Source: Tranquillimonas rosea
GTDB lineage: Bacteria; Pseudomonadota; Alphaproteobacteria; Rhodobacterales; Rhodobacteraceae
Assembly (NCBI RefSeq): GCF_900111315.1
Contig: NZ_FOGU01000009.1
Coordinates: 62,001-126,000 of the forward strand
Direction of reading: 5' to 3'
DNA: 64,000 nt
The position numbers and the translations under genes were made by a program. Of this stretch, positions 47,404-54,844 are shown piece by piece (within the stretch, counting starts at the first letter, position 1; each line of letters begins with the position of its first letter). The notes below the pieces were generated by a model. That model worked only from the letters and a program-made list of their open reading frames with translations. It had not been told where the DNA came from and searched no databases.

Positions 47404-49203
47404 TCAGCCTGCGGCCGCGACCTTTCGCGCGTAGCCGCGCGGCGTGTACATGCGCTGCCCCTCGCCCCGGTCGAGCAGCCGTGACTGGGACGAGCCGATC
47501 AGCACCACCGTCAGCATGTCGACCTCGTCGGCGCTCAGCGCGTCGAGCCGGCGGTAGACGATCCGCTCTTCCGGCCGGCCGAGCGAGGTCGCCAGCATCA
47601 CCGGCGTGTCCGCGGGGCGGTGGCGCAGCAGGGTGTCGCGGGCGATGCCCAGAAGCTCGCGCCGCTTGCGCGACACCGGGTTGTAGAGCGCGACGACGAA
47701 GTCGCCCTCGGCCGCGGCGGAGAGGCGGCGCAGGATGTCGTCGCGCGGGGTCAGCAGGTCGGACAGCGAGATGGCGCAGAAATCGTGGCCCAGCGGCGCC
47801 CCCGCCCGCGCCGCCGCGCCCTGCAGCGCCGAGACGCCGGGGGCGCAGGTGACCTCGACCCGGCGGGCGGCGTCCGAGACGCCGTTCTCGGTCCGGTCCA
47901 AGAGCTCGAACACCAGCGCGCCCATCGCGTAGATCCCCGCGTCGCCCGAACAGATCAGCGCGACGTTGTGGCCCTCGCCGGCGCGTTCCAGCGCGTGCCG
48001 GCAGCGGTCCTCCTCGCCGCCGAGGGGGAAGTCGGCGCGGGGCTTGCCCGCGGCGAGGGGGCCCAGCAGGTCGATATAGAGCCCGTAGCCCACCAGCTCG
48101 TCCGCGGCGGCGATCAGGCGGCTGGCCTCGGGGGTGCGCCAGTCGGCCTGTCCCGGCCCGATGCCGACGATCGACAGCGTTCCGCGCGGGCGGCCCGCGG
48201 GCTCGGCGAGGGACGCGGGCGCGCAGGCGAGGGCGCAGGTGGCGTTGGCGGTCTTGCGCTTGGGCGTGCGCAGGGCGGCATCGGCGCCGGCGGCGGCCAG
48301 CGCCGCGCCCTCGGCGACGCCGTGGCAGCCGACCTCGGCATAGACCACGTCCGAGGGCGTCTCGAGCCGCGGCATCTCGGCCTCGAGCTCGGCAGGGGTG
48401 AAGAGCCGCAGGGGCACGTCGAGCGCGGTGGAGAGCGCCAGCACCGCCGCCTCGTCGGCCTTGATGTCGACGGTGGCGATGCCGGCCAGCGCGCCGGGCG
48501 CGACCCCGCTGGCGGCGAGGGTGTCGGTGACCAGCGCGGCCAGCTCGTCGGGCGGACAGTCGCGGGCGCAGCCCACGCCCAGCACGTGCCGGCGGGGGTG
48601 GAACACCAGGTGCCGGTCGCCGCCGGAGACCGGCGCCTCGGAGCAGGTCAGGCGCACGCCGTCGCCCTCGGGCAGCCCGGCGAGCCACGTGGCGGCGTCG
48701 GCCGCGTCGCCGTCGATGCGCGCGCCCTCGCCGGCGAGAAGGGCGGCCATCGCGCCCTTCGCGGCCTCGGGATTGGCGAGGCTCCAGCCGGCGGGCGGTT
48801 CGTCCAGCGCGATGCCGAGCGCCACGTCCCCCGCGGTCGTCACCGCCGCCCGCGCGCCGAGCGCCGCGGCGATGTCGCGGGCCAGGCGGTTGGCGCCGCG
48901 ATGGCCGCCGAGCAGCGGCACGACGACCGATCCGTCCTCGCTGACGGCGACGACGGGCGGCTCGGACCGCTTGTCGGCCAAGAGCGGCGCGACGGCGCGG
49001 ATCAGGATGCCGGCGGCGCAGACCCCGACGATCGGCGTGCCTGCGGCGAAGGCCTGCCGGGCATGGTCCAGCGCGTCGGGGAACGTCGCGTCGGCCCCCG
49101 TCACCCGCCCCGCGCGGCCATGCAGCGGCGCGGCCAGCAGGTCCGCCACGCGCCGGGCGGTCTCGGTGCCGGACGCGGACAGGGCCATCACGATCGGGGT
49201 CAC
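47404..49203 (-). CDS. cobJ: CbiG-CobJ fusion: precorrin/cobalt-precorrin-5A hydrolase and precorrin-3B C17-methyltransferase
   Basis: A 599-residue two-enzyme protein. Residues 1-330 are a complete CbiG: N-terminal domain (VCAAGILIRAVAPLLADKRSEPPVVAVSEDGSVVVPLLGGHRGAN), middle region, and C-terminal domain (LGVGCARDCPPDELAALV...STALDVPLRLFTPAEL...VAEGAALAAAG). Residues 341-599 are CobJ/CbiH (GTLSIVGIGPGQADWRTPEASRLI, LICSGDAGIYAMGALVFEL, VTCAPGVSALQGAAARAGAPLGHDFCAISLSDLLTP). CobJ methylates C17 with ring contraction. The GTG start overlaps the cobI stop (GTGA, 49200-49203). Confidence 0.92.
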   Translation of the reverse strand: MTPIVMALSASGTETARRVADLLAAPLHGRAGRVTGADATFPDALDHARQAFAAGTPIVGVCAAGILIRAVAPLLADKRSEPPVVAVSEDGSVVVPLLGGHRGANRLARDIAAALGARAAVTTAGDVALGIALDEPPAGWSLANPEAAKGAMAALLAGEGARIDGDAADAATWLAGLPEGDGVRLTCSEAPVSGGDRHLVFHPRRHVLGVGCARDCPPDELAALVTDTLAASGVAPGALAGIATVDIKADEAAVLALSTALDVPLRLFTPAELEAEMPRLETPSDVVYAEVGCHGVAEGAALAAAGADAALRTPKRKTANATCALACAPASLAEPAGRPRGTLSIVGIGPGQADWRTPEASRLIAAADELVGYGLYIDLLGPLAAGKPRADFPLGGEEDRCRHALERAGEGHNVALICSGDAGIYAMGALVFELLDRTENGVSDAARRVEVTCAPGVSALQGAAARAGAPLGHDFCAISLSDLLTPRDDILRRLSAAAEGDFVVALYNPVSRKRRELLGIARDTLLRHRPADTPVMLATSLGRPEERIVYRRLDALSADEVDMLTVVLIGSSQSRLLDRGEGQRMYTPRGYARKVAAAG

Positions 49204-49907
49204 AGCCACGGGTCGGTCTCCTTCATCACCAGGATCGTCGAGAAATAGGGGGCGGTCTCGGGCGCCTCGGCCAGCGGGCACACCCGCTCGTCGCCCAGCG
49301 TGGCGCGCTCGACATAGACGGCGCCGTCGGTCAGCCCGAGCGCGTCGATCACCGCGCGGATCTTGGGAAGGTGGCGTCCGACCTTCATCACCGCCACGGC
49401 CTCGGCCCCGTCGATGCGGTCGCGCAGGGCCTCGGCGCCCAGCGGGCCCGGCAGCACCGTCAGCCGCGCGTTGCGCGCCGCCAGCGGCCGCCCGGCGCGG
49501 GCCGCGCAGGCGGTGAGCGCTGTGACGCCGGGGATCACCTCGACCGCGTAGCGATCCGCGAGGCGCGAGTGGAGATACATGAACGAGCCGTAGAAGAACG
49601 GGTCGCCCTCGCACAGGCAGGCCACGTCGGCGCCGGAATCGAGCGCCGCCGCGATCCGCGCGGCGCCGTCGTCGTAGGCGGCCTGCGCCGGGGCGCGGTC
49701 GGTGGTCATCGGCACGTCCATGACGATCTCGGCCGTGCGCGGTGCAATGAGGTCGGCGGCGATGCTGCGGGCAAAGCTCGCCCCGCCGGAAAGGGTCGGA
49801 TAGGCGACGACCGGGCAGGCGGCGATCAGCCGCGCGGCCTTGAGCGTCACCAGCTCGGGGTCGCCGGGCCCGAGGCCGATGCCGTAGAGCGTACCGGGTT
49901 CAGGCAT
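49200..49907 (-). CDS. cobI: Precorrin-2 C20-methyltransferase
   Basis: A 235-residue tetrapyrrole methylase: GTLYGIGLGPGDPELVTLKAARLI, CPVVAYPTLSGGASFARSIAADLI, CLCEGDPFFYGSFMYLHSRLAD, VIPGVTALTACAARAGRPLA, and VMKVGRHLPKIRAVIDALGL, all CobI/CbiL-type. It methylates C20 of precorrin-2, the entry into the corrin branch. Its ATG lies within the end of a 16-codon mini-ORF that in turn overlaps the cobL stop; its own TGA overlaps the GTG of cobJ. Confidence 0.95.
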   Translation of the reverse strand: MPEPGTLYGIGLGPGDPELVTLKAARLIAACPVVAYPTLSGGASFARSIAADLIAPRTAEIVMDVPMTTDRAPAQAAYDDGAARIAAALDSGADVACLCEGDPFFYGSFMYLHSRLADRYAVEVIPGVTALTACAARAGRPLAARNARLTVLPGPLGAEALRDRIDGAEAVAVMKVGRHLPKIRAVIDALGLTDGAVYVERATLGDERVCPLAEAPETAPYFSTILVMKETDPWL

Positions 49908-49950
49908 CGGAGCGCCCCCCGATGCCGTGTGCAGGGTCGGGACAGGTCAT
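49900..49950 (-). CDS. 16-codon mini-ORF bridging cobL and cobI
   Basis: On the minus strand an ATG (49950-49948) overlaps the cobL stop as ATGA, runs 16 codons (MTCPDPAHGIGGRSDA), and ends at a TGA (49902-49900) just past the cobI ATG at 49907. It would carry ribosomes leaving cobL directly into the cobI start. No homology is recognisable. It may be translated only for coupling, or may be a chance frame; the two exact overlaps are the evidence. Confidence 0.4.
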   Translation of the reverse strand: MTCPDPAHGIGGRSDA

Positions 49951-51149
49951 CGTTTCACCAGGCTCAGCTGGGTGACGGGCATCAGCGGCCGCCAGCCGGT
50001 GCGCGTGCCCACCGGCGCGGCGCGCTGCACCGACAGCGTCACCAGCCGACCGCCGTGGCGGTGGTAGAGGTCGAGGAGCACCGCCTGGCTTTCCAGCGTC
50101 ACCGCGTTGGCCACGAGCCGGCCCAGCGGCTTGAGCGCCGCCCAGGCCGCGTCGAACACCGCCTCGCTGACGCCGCCGCCGATGAAGATCGCGTCGGGCG
50201 CCTCGAGCCCCGCCAGGGCGTCGGGCGCGGTGCCGTCGACGAGATCGAGCCGCGGCGTGCCGAGGGCGAGGGCGTTCTCGGCGGCGAGCGCCCGGCGATC
50301 GGCGCGCGGTTCGATCCCCACCGCGCGGGCATAGCGGGCCGCGCGCATCCACTCGATCGCCACCGATCCGCAGCCGGTGCCGATGTCCCACAAAAGCGCG
50401 CCGCGCATCGGCATCAGCTTGGCCAGCGTTTCAGCGCGGACCTCCTGCTTGGTCATGGTGCCGTCGTGGCGGAAGAGATCGTCGTCGAGCCCCGGAACCC
50501 GTGGCAGCAGGGCGGCGTCGGGCGCGGCGATGCACTCGACCGCGAGGGTGTTGAAGGCCGGCACCTCGTGGTCCCAGCCTTGGGCAGTGCCGTCGAACCG
50601 GGCCTCGTCGGTGCCGCCCATCGCGGCGAACACGGTCATCCGGCTGGCGCCGAAGCCGCGGTCGGAGAGGAAGCGGGCGATCTGCGCCGGCGTCTCGGCA
50701 CCGGTGGTCAGGATCAGGAGCCGGGCGTCGGGCTGGATGAAGGCGATCATCTGTTCGACCGGGCGGCCATGGACCGTCAGCGTCTCGACGTCCGCGAGGC
50801 TCCAGCCCATGCGGGCGGCGGCGAGCTGGAAGGCCGAGATCTGGGGATGGTAGACGATCTCTTCCGGCGGGATCGACCGGCCGATGCGCGCGCCCACCGA
50901 GAACCACAGCGGATCGCCCGTGGCCAGGACGACGACGCGGCGGCCCTTGAAGGATTGCAACAGGTCGATCAGCGCGTCGAAGGGCGAGGGCCAGGCGACC
51001 CTTTCGGCCGTGACCGCGTCGGACAGGCGGTGGTGGCGGTCGCCGCCGACGATGACCTCGGCCGCCTCGACCGCCGCGCGGGTCGCGGGGGTGAGGCCGT
51101 CCATCCCGTCCTCGCCGATGCCGACGATGTGCAGCCAGGGCTCAGTCAT
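49947..51149 (-). CDS. cobL: Precorrin-6Y C5,15-methyltransferase (decarboxylating)
   Basis: A 400-residue CbiE-CbiT fusion, the usual CobL form. The N-terminal CbiE part has WLHIVGIGEDGMDGLTPATRAAVEAAEVIVGGDRHH and VVVLATGDPLWFSVGARIGRSI. The C-terminal CbiT part has FRHDGTMTKQEVRAETLAKLMPMRGALLWDIGTGCGSVAIEWMRAAR and AIFIGGGVSEAVFDAAW. It methylates C5 and C15 and decarboxylates the C12 acetate to give precorrin-8. It overlaps cobH by eight bases. Confidence 0.95.
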   Translation of the reverse strand: MTEPWLHIVGIGEDGMDGLTPATRAAVEAAEVIVGGDRHHRLSDAVTAERVAWPSPFDALIDLLQSFKGRRVVVLATGDPLWFSVGARIGRSIPPEEIVYHPQISAFQLAAARMGWSLADVETLTVHGRPVEQMIAFIQPDARLLILTTGAETPAQIARFLSDRGFGASRMTVFAAMGGTDEARFDGTAQGWDHEVPAFNTLAVECIAAPDAALLPRVPGLDDDLFRHDGTMTKQEVRAETLAKLMPMRGALLWDIGTGCGSVAIEWMRAARYARAVGIEPRADRRALAAENALALGTPRLDLVDGTAPDALAGLEAPDAIFIGGGVSEAVFDAAWAALKPLGRLVANAVTLESQAVLLDLYHRHGGRLVTLSVQRAAPVGTRTGWRPLMPVTQLSLVKR

Positions 51150-51783
51150 CGCCTTCTCCGGGCAGGGGCGCGGCGAGCGCGTTGACCGCGGCGGCGGCCA
51201 TCGCGGATCCGCCCCGGCGTCCGCGCAGCGCGATGAACCCGGCCCCGCGCGGCTCGTGCACCAGCTCGGCCTTGGATTCGGCGGCGCCGACGAAGCCCAC
51301 CGGGAAGCCCAGGATCACCGCCGGCGCGGGCCAGCCGGAGTCGAGCCGTTCGAGCAGGTGGAAGAGCGCCGTGGGCGCATTGCCGATGGCGACCACCGCG
51401 CCGTCCAGCCGATCGTGCCACAGATCGACGGCGGCGGCCGAGCGGGTGGTGCCAAGCGCGCTCGCGCGGTCTGGCACGGCGGCGTCGTTGAGGGTGCAGA
51501 CGACAGGGTTGCCGGCCGGCAGGCTGCGCCGGATGATCCCGGACGCGACCATTTCGCAGTCGCAGAGCACGGGGGCGCCCCCGGCCAGGGCGGCCCGGCC
51601 GCGCGCCGCCGCGTCCTGTGACCAGGCGAGGCGGTCGGCGATCTCGACCATGCCGCAAGCATGGATCAGGCGCACCGCCACCACCTGCATCGCCGGGTCG
51701 AACCGGTCGAGCCGGGCCTCGGCGCGGACGGTTGCGAAGGATTGCGCGTAGATCGCGGCGGGGTCCTTTTCGTAGGGGCGCAT
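51142..51783 (-). CDS. cobH: Precorrin-8X methylmutase
   Basis: A 213-residue CobH/CbiC: MRPYEKDPAAIYAQSFATVRAEARLDRF, AVRLIHACGMVEIADRL (active-site His in IHACGM), VLCDCEMVASGI, AIGNAPTALFHLLERL, and ILGFPVGFVGAAESKAELVHEP. It moves the C11 methyl to C12, giving hydrogenobyrinic acid. It is read after cbiX across a 100-base gap that contains repeat copy B, and overlaps cobL downstream. Confidence 0.95.
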   Translation of the reverse strand: MRPYEKDPAAIYAQSFATVRAEARLDRFDPAMQVVAVRLIHACGMVEIADRLAWSQDAAARGRAALAGGAPVLCDCEMVASGIIRRSLPAGNPVVCTLNDAAVPDRASALGTTRSAAAVDLWHDRLDGAVVAIGNAPTALFHLLERLDSGWPAPAVILGFPVGFVGAAESKAELVHEPRGAGFIALRGRRGGSAMAAAAVNALAAPLPGEGDD

Positions 51784-51819
51784 CAGGCGGACCCGCCGGT
51801 TGCTGGCCCGACCGCGGCT

Positions 51820-51880
51820 GGGGGCGCTGCCCCCCGTCTCCTGACGGAGACTCCCCCCGGGATATTTCGGGACCAAAGAC
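51820..51880 (+). repeat. Composite hairpin repeat, copy B
   Basis: Plus strand: hairpin 1 GGGGGC-GCT-GCCCCC (51820-51834), hairpin 2 GTCTCC-TGAC-GGAGAC (51836-51851), then TCCCCCCGGGATATTTC and GGGACCAAAGAC. It lies in the gap between cbiX and cobH but on the strand opposite to their transcription. Confidence 0.7.
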
Positions 51881-51883
51881 GGG

Positions 51884-52957
51884 TCATGACCGGGACTTCC
51901 GCACGCTTTCGGGGCCGTGGGGGTGATCGGCATGGGGGTAGGGCGCGTGGTGGTGATGGTCGTGATCGTGGGTGTGATCGTGACCATGGTGATGGTGGTG
52001 ATGGTCGTGGCCGGCGTCGAGGCGACATTCGCCGGTGCAGAAGTCGTCGCAGAGGCGGCAATCGGCGACGTTCGAGCCGGGGGCTTCGGCGCCCTGGCCC
52101 TCGACATGGTGGTGGTGGCTTTCCTGCACCGCGCCGACCTCGGCCTCGAAGCCGAGGACCTGGGTGCGGTACTTGCACATGGCGCAGTTCGGCGGGGGCG
52201 TCTCGCCCACCAGCTCGGTCACGCGCTCGGCGAAGGTCTCGATCACCTGGGGATGGTCGCCGAGATAGCCGGCCTTGAGAAACTCAATCTGCGGGTTGGC
52301 GGCGGCGACGCGGTCGGTGAAGCCGTAGATCCGGTCGATCAGGATGCCGGAGAACAGGAAGTAGGGGAACACCACGACCCGGCGGTAGCCGAGCCGCGCG
52401 ACGTGGTCGAGACAGGGTTCCACCAGCGGGAAGGTGACGCCGGAATAGCCGACCTCGCACCAGCCGAAGCCCATCCCCTCCCACAGGAGGCGGGCGATCT
52501 TGGAGACGTTGCCGTTGGCGTCGGGATCGGAGGCGCCGCGGCCGATCACCACGAGGCAGGTCTCGTGCAGGGGGATGTCGGAGGGGGCGGCGGCGAGCGC
52601 CTCGTCGATGCGGGCGGCGGCGGCGGCGACCATCTTGGGATCGACGCCGAGTTCGCGCCCGTAGCTGACGGTGATGTCGTGGGTGGCGGCGTAGGTGTTC
52701 AGGACGGTGGGGATGTCGTTCTTGGCGTGCATCGCCGCGAACAGCATGCCGGGCACCGCGAGGATGCGGTCGCAGCCGGAGGCGCGCAGTCGGTCGAGAC
52801 CATCGCGGATCACCGGGTTGGCGAATTCCAGGTAGCCGTATTCCACCGGCCAGTCGGGCGGCAGGTGGGCCGGGAGTTTCTGCGCCAGCGTCGCGAACTC
52901 GTCGACGGCGGACTGGCTGCGCGAGCCGTGCCCGCAGATCATCACGCCGGTGGTCAT
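51884..52957 (-). CDS. cbiX: Sirohydrochlorin chelatase-like CbiX with Cys/His-rich tail
   Basis: A 357-residue long-form CbiX. Two chelatase half-domains are visible: MTTGVMICGHGSRSQSAVDEFATLAQKL...LAVPGMLFAAMHAKNDIP (1-130, metal His in GHGS and MHAKND) and LVVIGRGASDPDANGNVSKIARLLWEG...FPYFLFSGILIDRI (130-250). The tail (255-357) has Cys258 and Cys261 (CxxC), Cys300, 303, 307 and 311, and a run of some fifteen His in residues 317-337. Similar tails are known in the CbiXL form, where cysteines bind an iron-sulfur cluster. Cobalt insertion is the family reaction; here cobalt delivery is an alternative role. Confidence 0.88.
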   Translation of the reverse strand: MTTGVMICGHGSRSQSAVDEFATLAQKLPAHLPPDWPVEYGYLEFANPVIRDGLDRLRASGCDRILAVPGMLFAAMHAKNDIPTVLNTYAATHDITVSYGRELGVDPKMVAAAAARIDEALAAAPSDIPLHETCLVVIGRGASDPDANGNVSKIARLLWEGMGFGWCEVGYSGVTFPLVEPCLDHVARLGYRRVVVFPYFLFSGILIDRIYGFTDRVAAANPQIEFLKAGYLGDHPQVIETFAERVTELVGETPPPNCAMCKYRTQVLGFEAEVGAVQESHHHHVEGQGAEAPGSNVADCRLCDDFCTGECRLDAGHDHHHHHHGHDHTHDHDHHHHAPYPHADHPHGPESVRKSRS

Positions 52958-53040
52958 GCCGTGCGCCCCGCGGCTGCGGCGGTGGCCGGGTCGGTCGCCG
53001 GGAGCGACTGGAGGACGGGGGTGGGGGCCAGGCGCGGCAT
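52954..53040 (-). CDS. 28-residue small ORF coupled to cbiX
   Basis: On the minus strand ATG 53040 is preceded by GGAAAGGA with good spacing and opens a 28-codon frame (MPRLAPTPVLQSLPATDPAT then AAAAGRTA). Its TGA overlaps the cbiX ATG (ATGA, 52957-52954). The product is Pro/Ala-rich with no recognisable domain. A leader peptide that couples or tunes cbiX translation is a reasonable reading; I know of no named family. Confidence 0.5.
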   Translation of the reverse strand: MPRLAPTPVLQSLPATDPATAAAAGRTA

Positions 53041-53351
53041 GGGCAGATCCTTTCCGGTGTCGCCGGTCCCGGGCGGTGAGCGGAGCACGCCTGCGACGGC
53101 CGATCGGATCGGTCCGCGTCGACGATGCCGTGCGGCGATCCCCTGGATGGGTCGATCCCGGCGCGGCCTCCGTTCGGCCCCCGGGGCCGGGGGCGTCGTC
53201 GTCGTCGCCGGTATAGGGTGACGCGGGGGCGGGTGCAAACCCGATCCGGCGGAGATGTGCGTCAGCGCAGGGGACGCCTGCCGACGCGGGGGATGGTGCG
53301 GGCCGGCGCAAGATCTACCTGAAAGGCAACACGGGATCATCGGAGGACGCC
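53041..53351. other. Leader region between cbiX unit and gst
   Basis: About 310 bases between divergent units. It contains a GCCCCC/GGGGGC hairpin (53177-53194) and the ribosome site GGAGG (53342-53346) of the next gene. I searched it by eye on both strands for the B12 box and other cobalamin riboswitch segments and found none, so the cbiX unit is apparently not under a second riboswitch here. No other gene is supported. Confidence 0.5.
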
Positions 53352-54326
53352 ATGGGACTGCTGGTCGACGGCATCTGGCACGACAAGTGGTACGACACTG
53401 AGAAGCACGGCGGAAAATTCGTGCGCTCGACCTCGAAGTACCGCAACTGGATCACCGCGGACGGCAGCGCCGGTCCGTCGGGCGAGGGCGGCTTTCCCGC
53501 CGAGGCGGGGCGCTATCACCTGTATGTCTCGATGGCCTGTCCCTGGGCCAACCGGGCGCTGTTCCTGCGCCGGCTGAAGGGGCTGGAGGACATGATCGAC
53601 GTCTCCGTCGTGCATCCCGACATGCTGGGCGACGGCTGGACCTTCGACGAGGGCTATCCCGGCGCGACGGGGGACCGGCTGTACGGCCTGCCGTTCCTGC
53701 GCGACATCTACCTTAAGGCGGACCCGCAGGCCTCGGGCCGCGTGACGGTGCCGGTTCTGTGGGACAAGACGCGCGAGACGATCGTGTCGAACGAATCGGC
53801 CGAGATCATCCGGATGCTGAACGGCGCCTTCGACCATCTGACGGGCAACACCGACGATTACTGGCCCGAGGGTCTCCGCGATGCGATCGAGCCGGTGAAC
53901 GCGCGGATCTACGACACGGTCAACAACGGCGTCTACAAGGCGGGCTTCGCCACCAGCCAGGAGGCCTACGAGGAGGCGGTCTATCCCCTGTTCGACAGCC
54001 TGGACTGGATCGAGGGCCTCCTGTCGGAGAACCGCTACCTGATGGGCGATCGGATCACCGAGGCCGACTGGCGCCTGTTCTCGACCCTGGTACGGTTCGA
54101 CCTGGTCTATCACCTGCATTTCAAGTGCAACCGGCGCCGGATCGTCGATTACCCGAACATGTGGGCCTATACGCGGGAGCTGTACCAGTGGCCCGGTATC
54201 GCCGAGGCTGTGGATTTCGCGCATATCGTGCGCCACTACCACTACAGCCACGCCAACATTAACCCGAACCGGATCATTCCGATCAATCCGGATCCCGACT
54301 GGCTGGAGCCGCACGGCCGCGGCTGA
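53352..54326 (+). CDS. yqjG: Glutathionyl-hydroquinone reductase (xi-class GST, YqjG-like)
   Basis: A 324-residue glutathione-dependent reductase. The active-site motif is SMACPWANRALFLRRLKGL (catalytic Cys in CPWA). Other landmarks are VPVLWDKTRETIVSNESAEIIRMLN, LMGDRITEADWRLFSTLVRFD, and the C-terminal HYHYSHANINPNRIIP, which is typical of the YqjG/ECM4 group. It reduces glutathionyl-hydroquinones, helping quinone detoxification in the cytosol. The gene interrupts the two B12 blocks and has no evident link to them. Confidence 0.93.
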   Translation: MGLLVDGIWHDKWYDTEKHGGKFVRSTSKYRNWITADGSAGPSGEGGFPAEAGRYHLYVSMACPWANRALFLRRLKGLEDMIDVSVVHPDMLGDGWTFDEGYPGATGDRLYGLPFLRDIYLKADPQASGRVTVPVLWDKTRETIVSNESAEIIRMLNGAFDHLTGNTDDYWPEGLRDAIEPVNARIYDTVNNGVYKAGFATSQEAYEEAVYPLFDSLDWIEGLLSENRYLMGDRITEADWRLFSTLVRFDLVYHLHFKCNRRRIVDYPNMWAYTRELYQWPGIAEAVDFAHIVRHYHYSHANINPNRIIPINPDPDWLEPHGRG

Positions 54327-54332
54327 GCGGTC

Positions 54333-54695
54333 TCAGCCGCGCGGGCCGTAATGGTCGACGATGGCGGCGAGGTCTTCCGGCGGGGCGCCCGCGCTCTGGT
54401 AGCTGCAGACGTTCGGCAGGTGCTGGAAGACCGACCCGTCGGAAAAGAAGTTCGTCTTCGTCACCGGCACGATCTGGGTTTGCGGATGGCGGTACGCGGC
54501 GAAGTCCGCGATGGCGATCGCACTGCCGCTCTCGGGTTCGAGATCCAGGATGATGACATCGACCCGGTCGTGCTGCAGGACCTTGACGGCCTGCTCCTGG
54601 TCGCGGGCGTGGCTGACACGCGCGCCGTTGCGTTCGATATGACTGCGCCACAGGGCGGCGAGGGCGTCATCTCCTTCGACGATCAGAACGTGCAT
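54333..54695 (-). CDS. Single-domain receiver-like protein, degenerate
   Basis: A 120-residue protein with a CheY-like opening (MHVLIVEGDDALAALWRSHIERNGARVSHARDQEQAVKVL) and a candidate phospho-acceptor Asp51 in VIILDLEPESGS. The usual acidic pair after strand 1 is Glu7-Gly8 instead of Asp/Glu-Asp, and the conserved Lys of the switch region is not seen (VPVTKTNFF, then no KP motif). It may therefore be a pseudo-receiver. No histidine kinase or output protein is nearby. It converges on the gst gene; a 149-base AT-rich region lies upstream. Confidence 0.75.
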   Translation of the reverse strand: MHVLIVEGDDALAALWRSHIERNGARVSHARDQEQAVKVLQHDRVDVIILDLEPESGSAIAIADFAAYRHPQTQIVPVTKTNFFSDGSVFQHLPNVCSYQSAGAPPEDLAAIVDHYGPRG

Positions 54696-54844
54696 CGGCT
54701 TCCTTCGGCGACAGCTTTGCCCTTTATTCTAACAATTCTTACCCAAAGTAATCATCAAAAACGCGCCGTTGAAGAAATCGTGCGCATCGCGCCGGGTTGC
54801 AGCGAGGGCCGACATCCGGTTGAACCGCGTCGAGAGGAGGCGCG

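Noticed and set aside
53041-53351. A second cobalamin riboswitch upstream of the cbiX unit
   Set aside because: No B12 box (AAGCCAGGAGACC-like) or GGGAA...GCAGCCCCCGC segments could be found on either strand.
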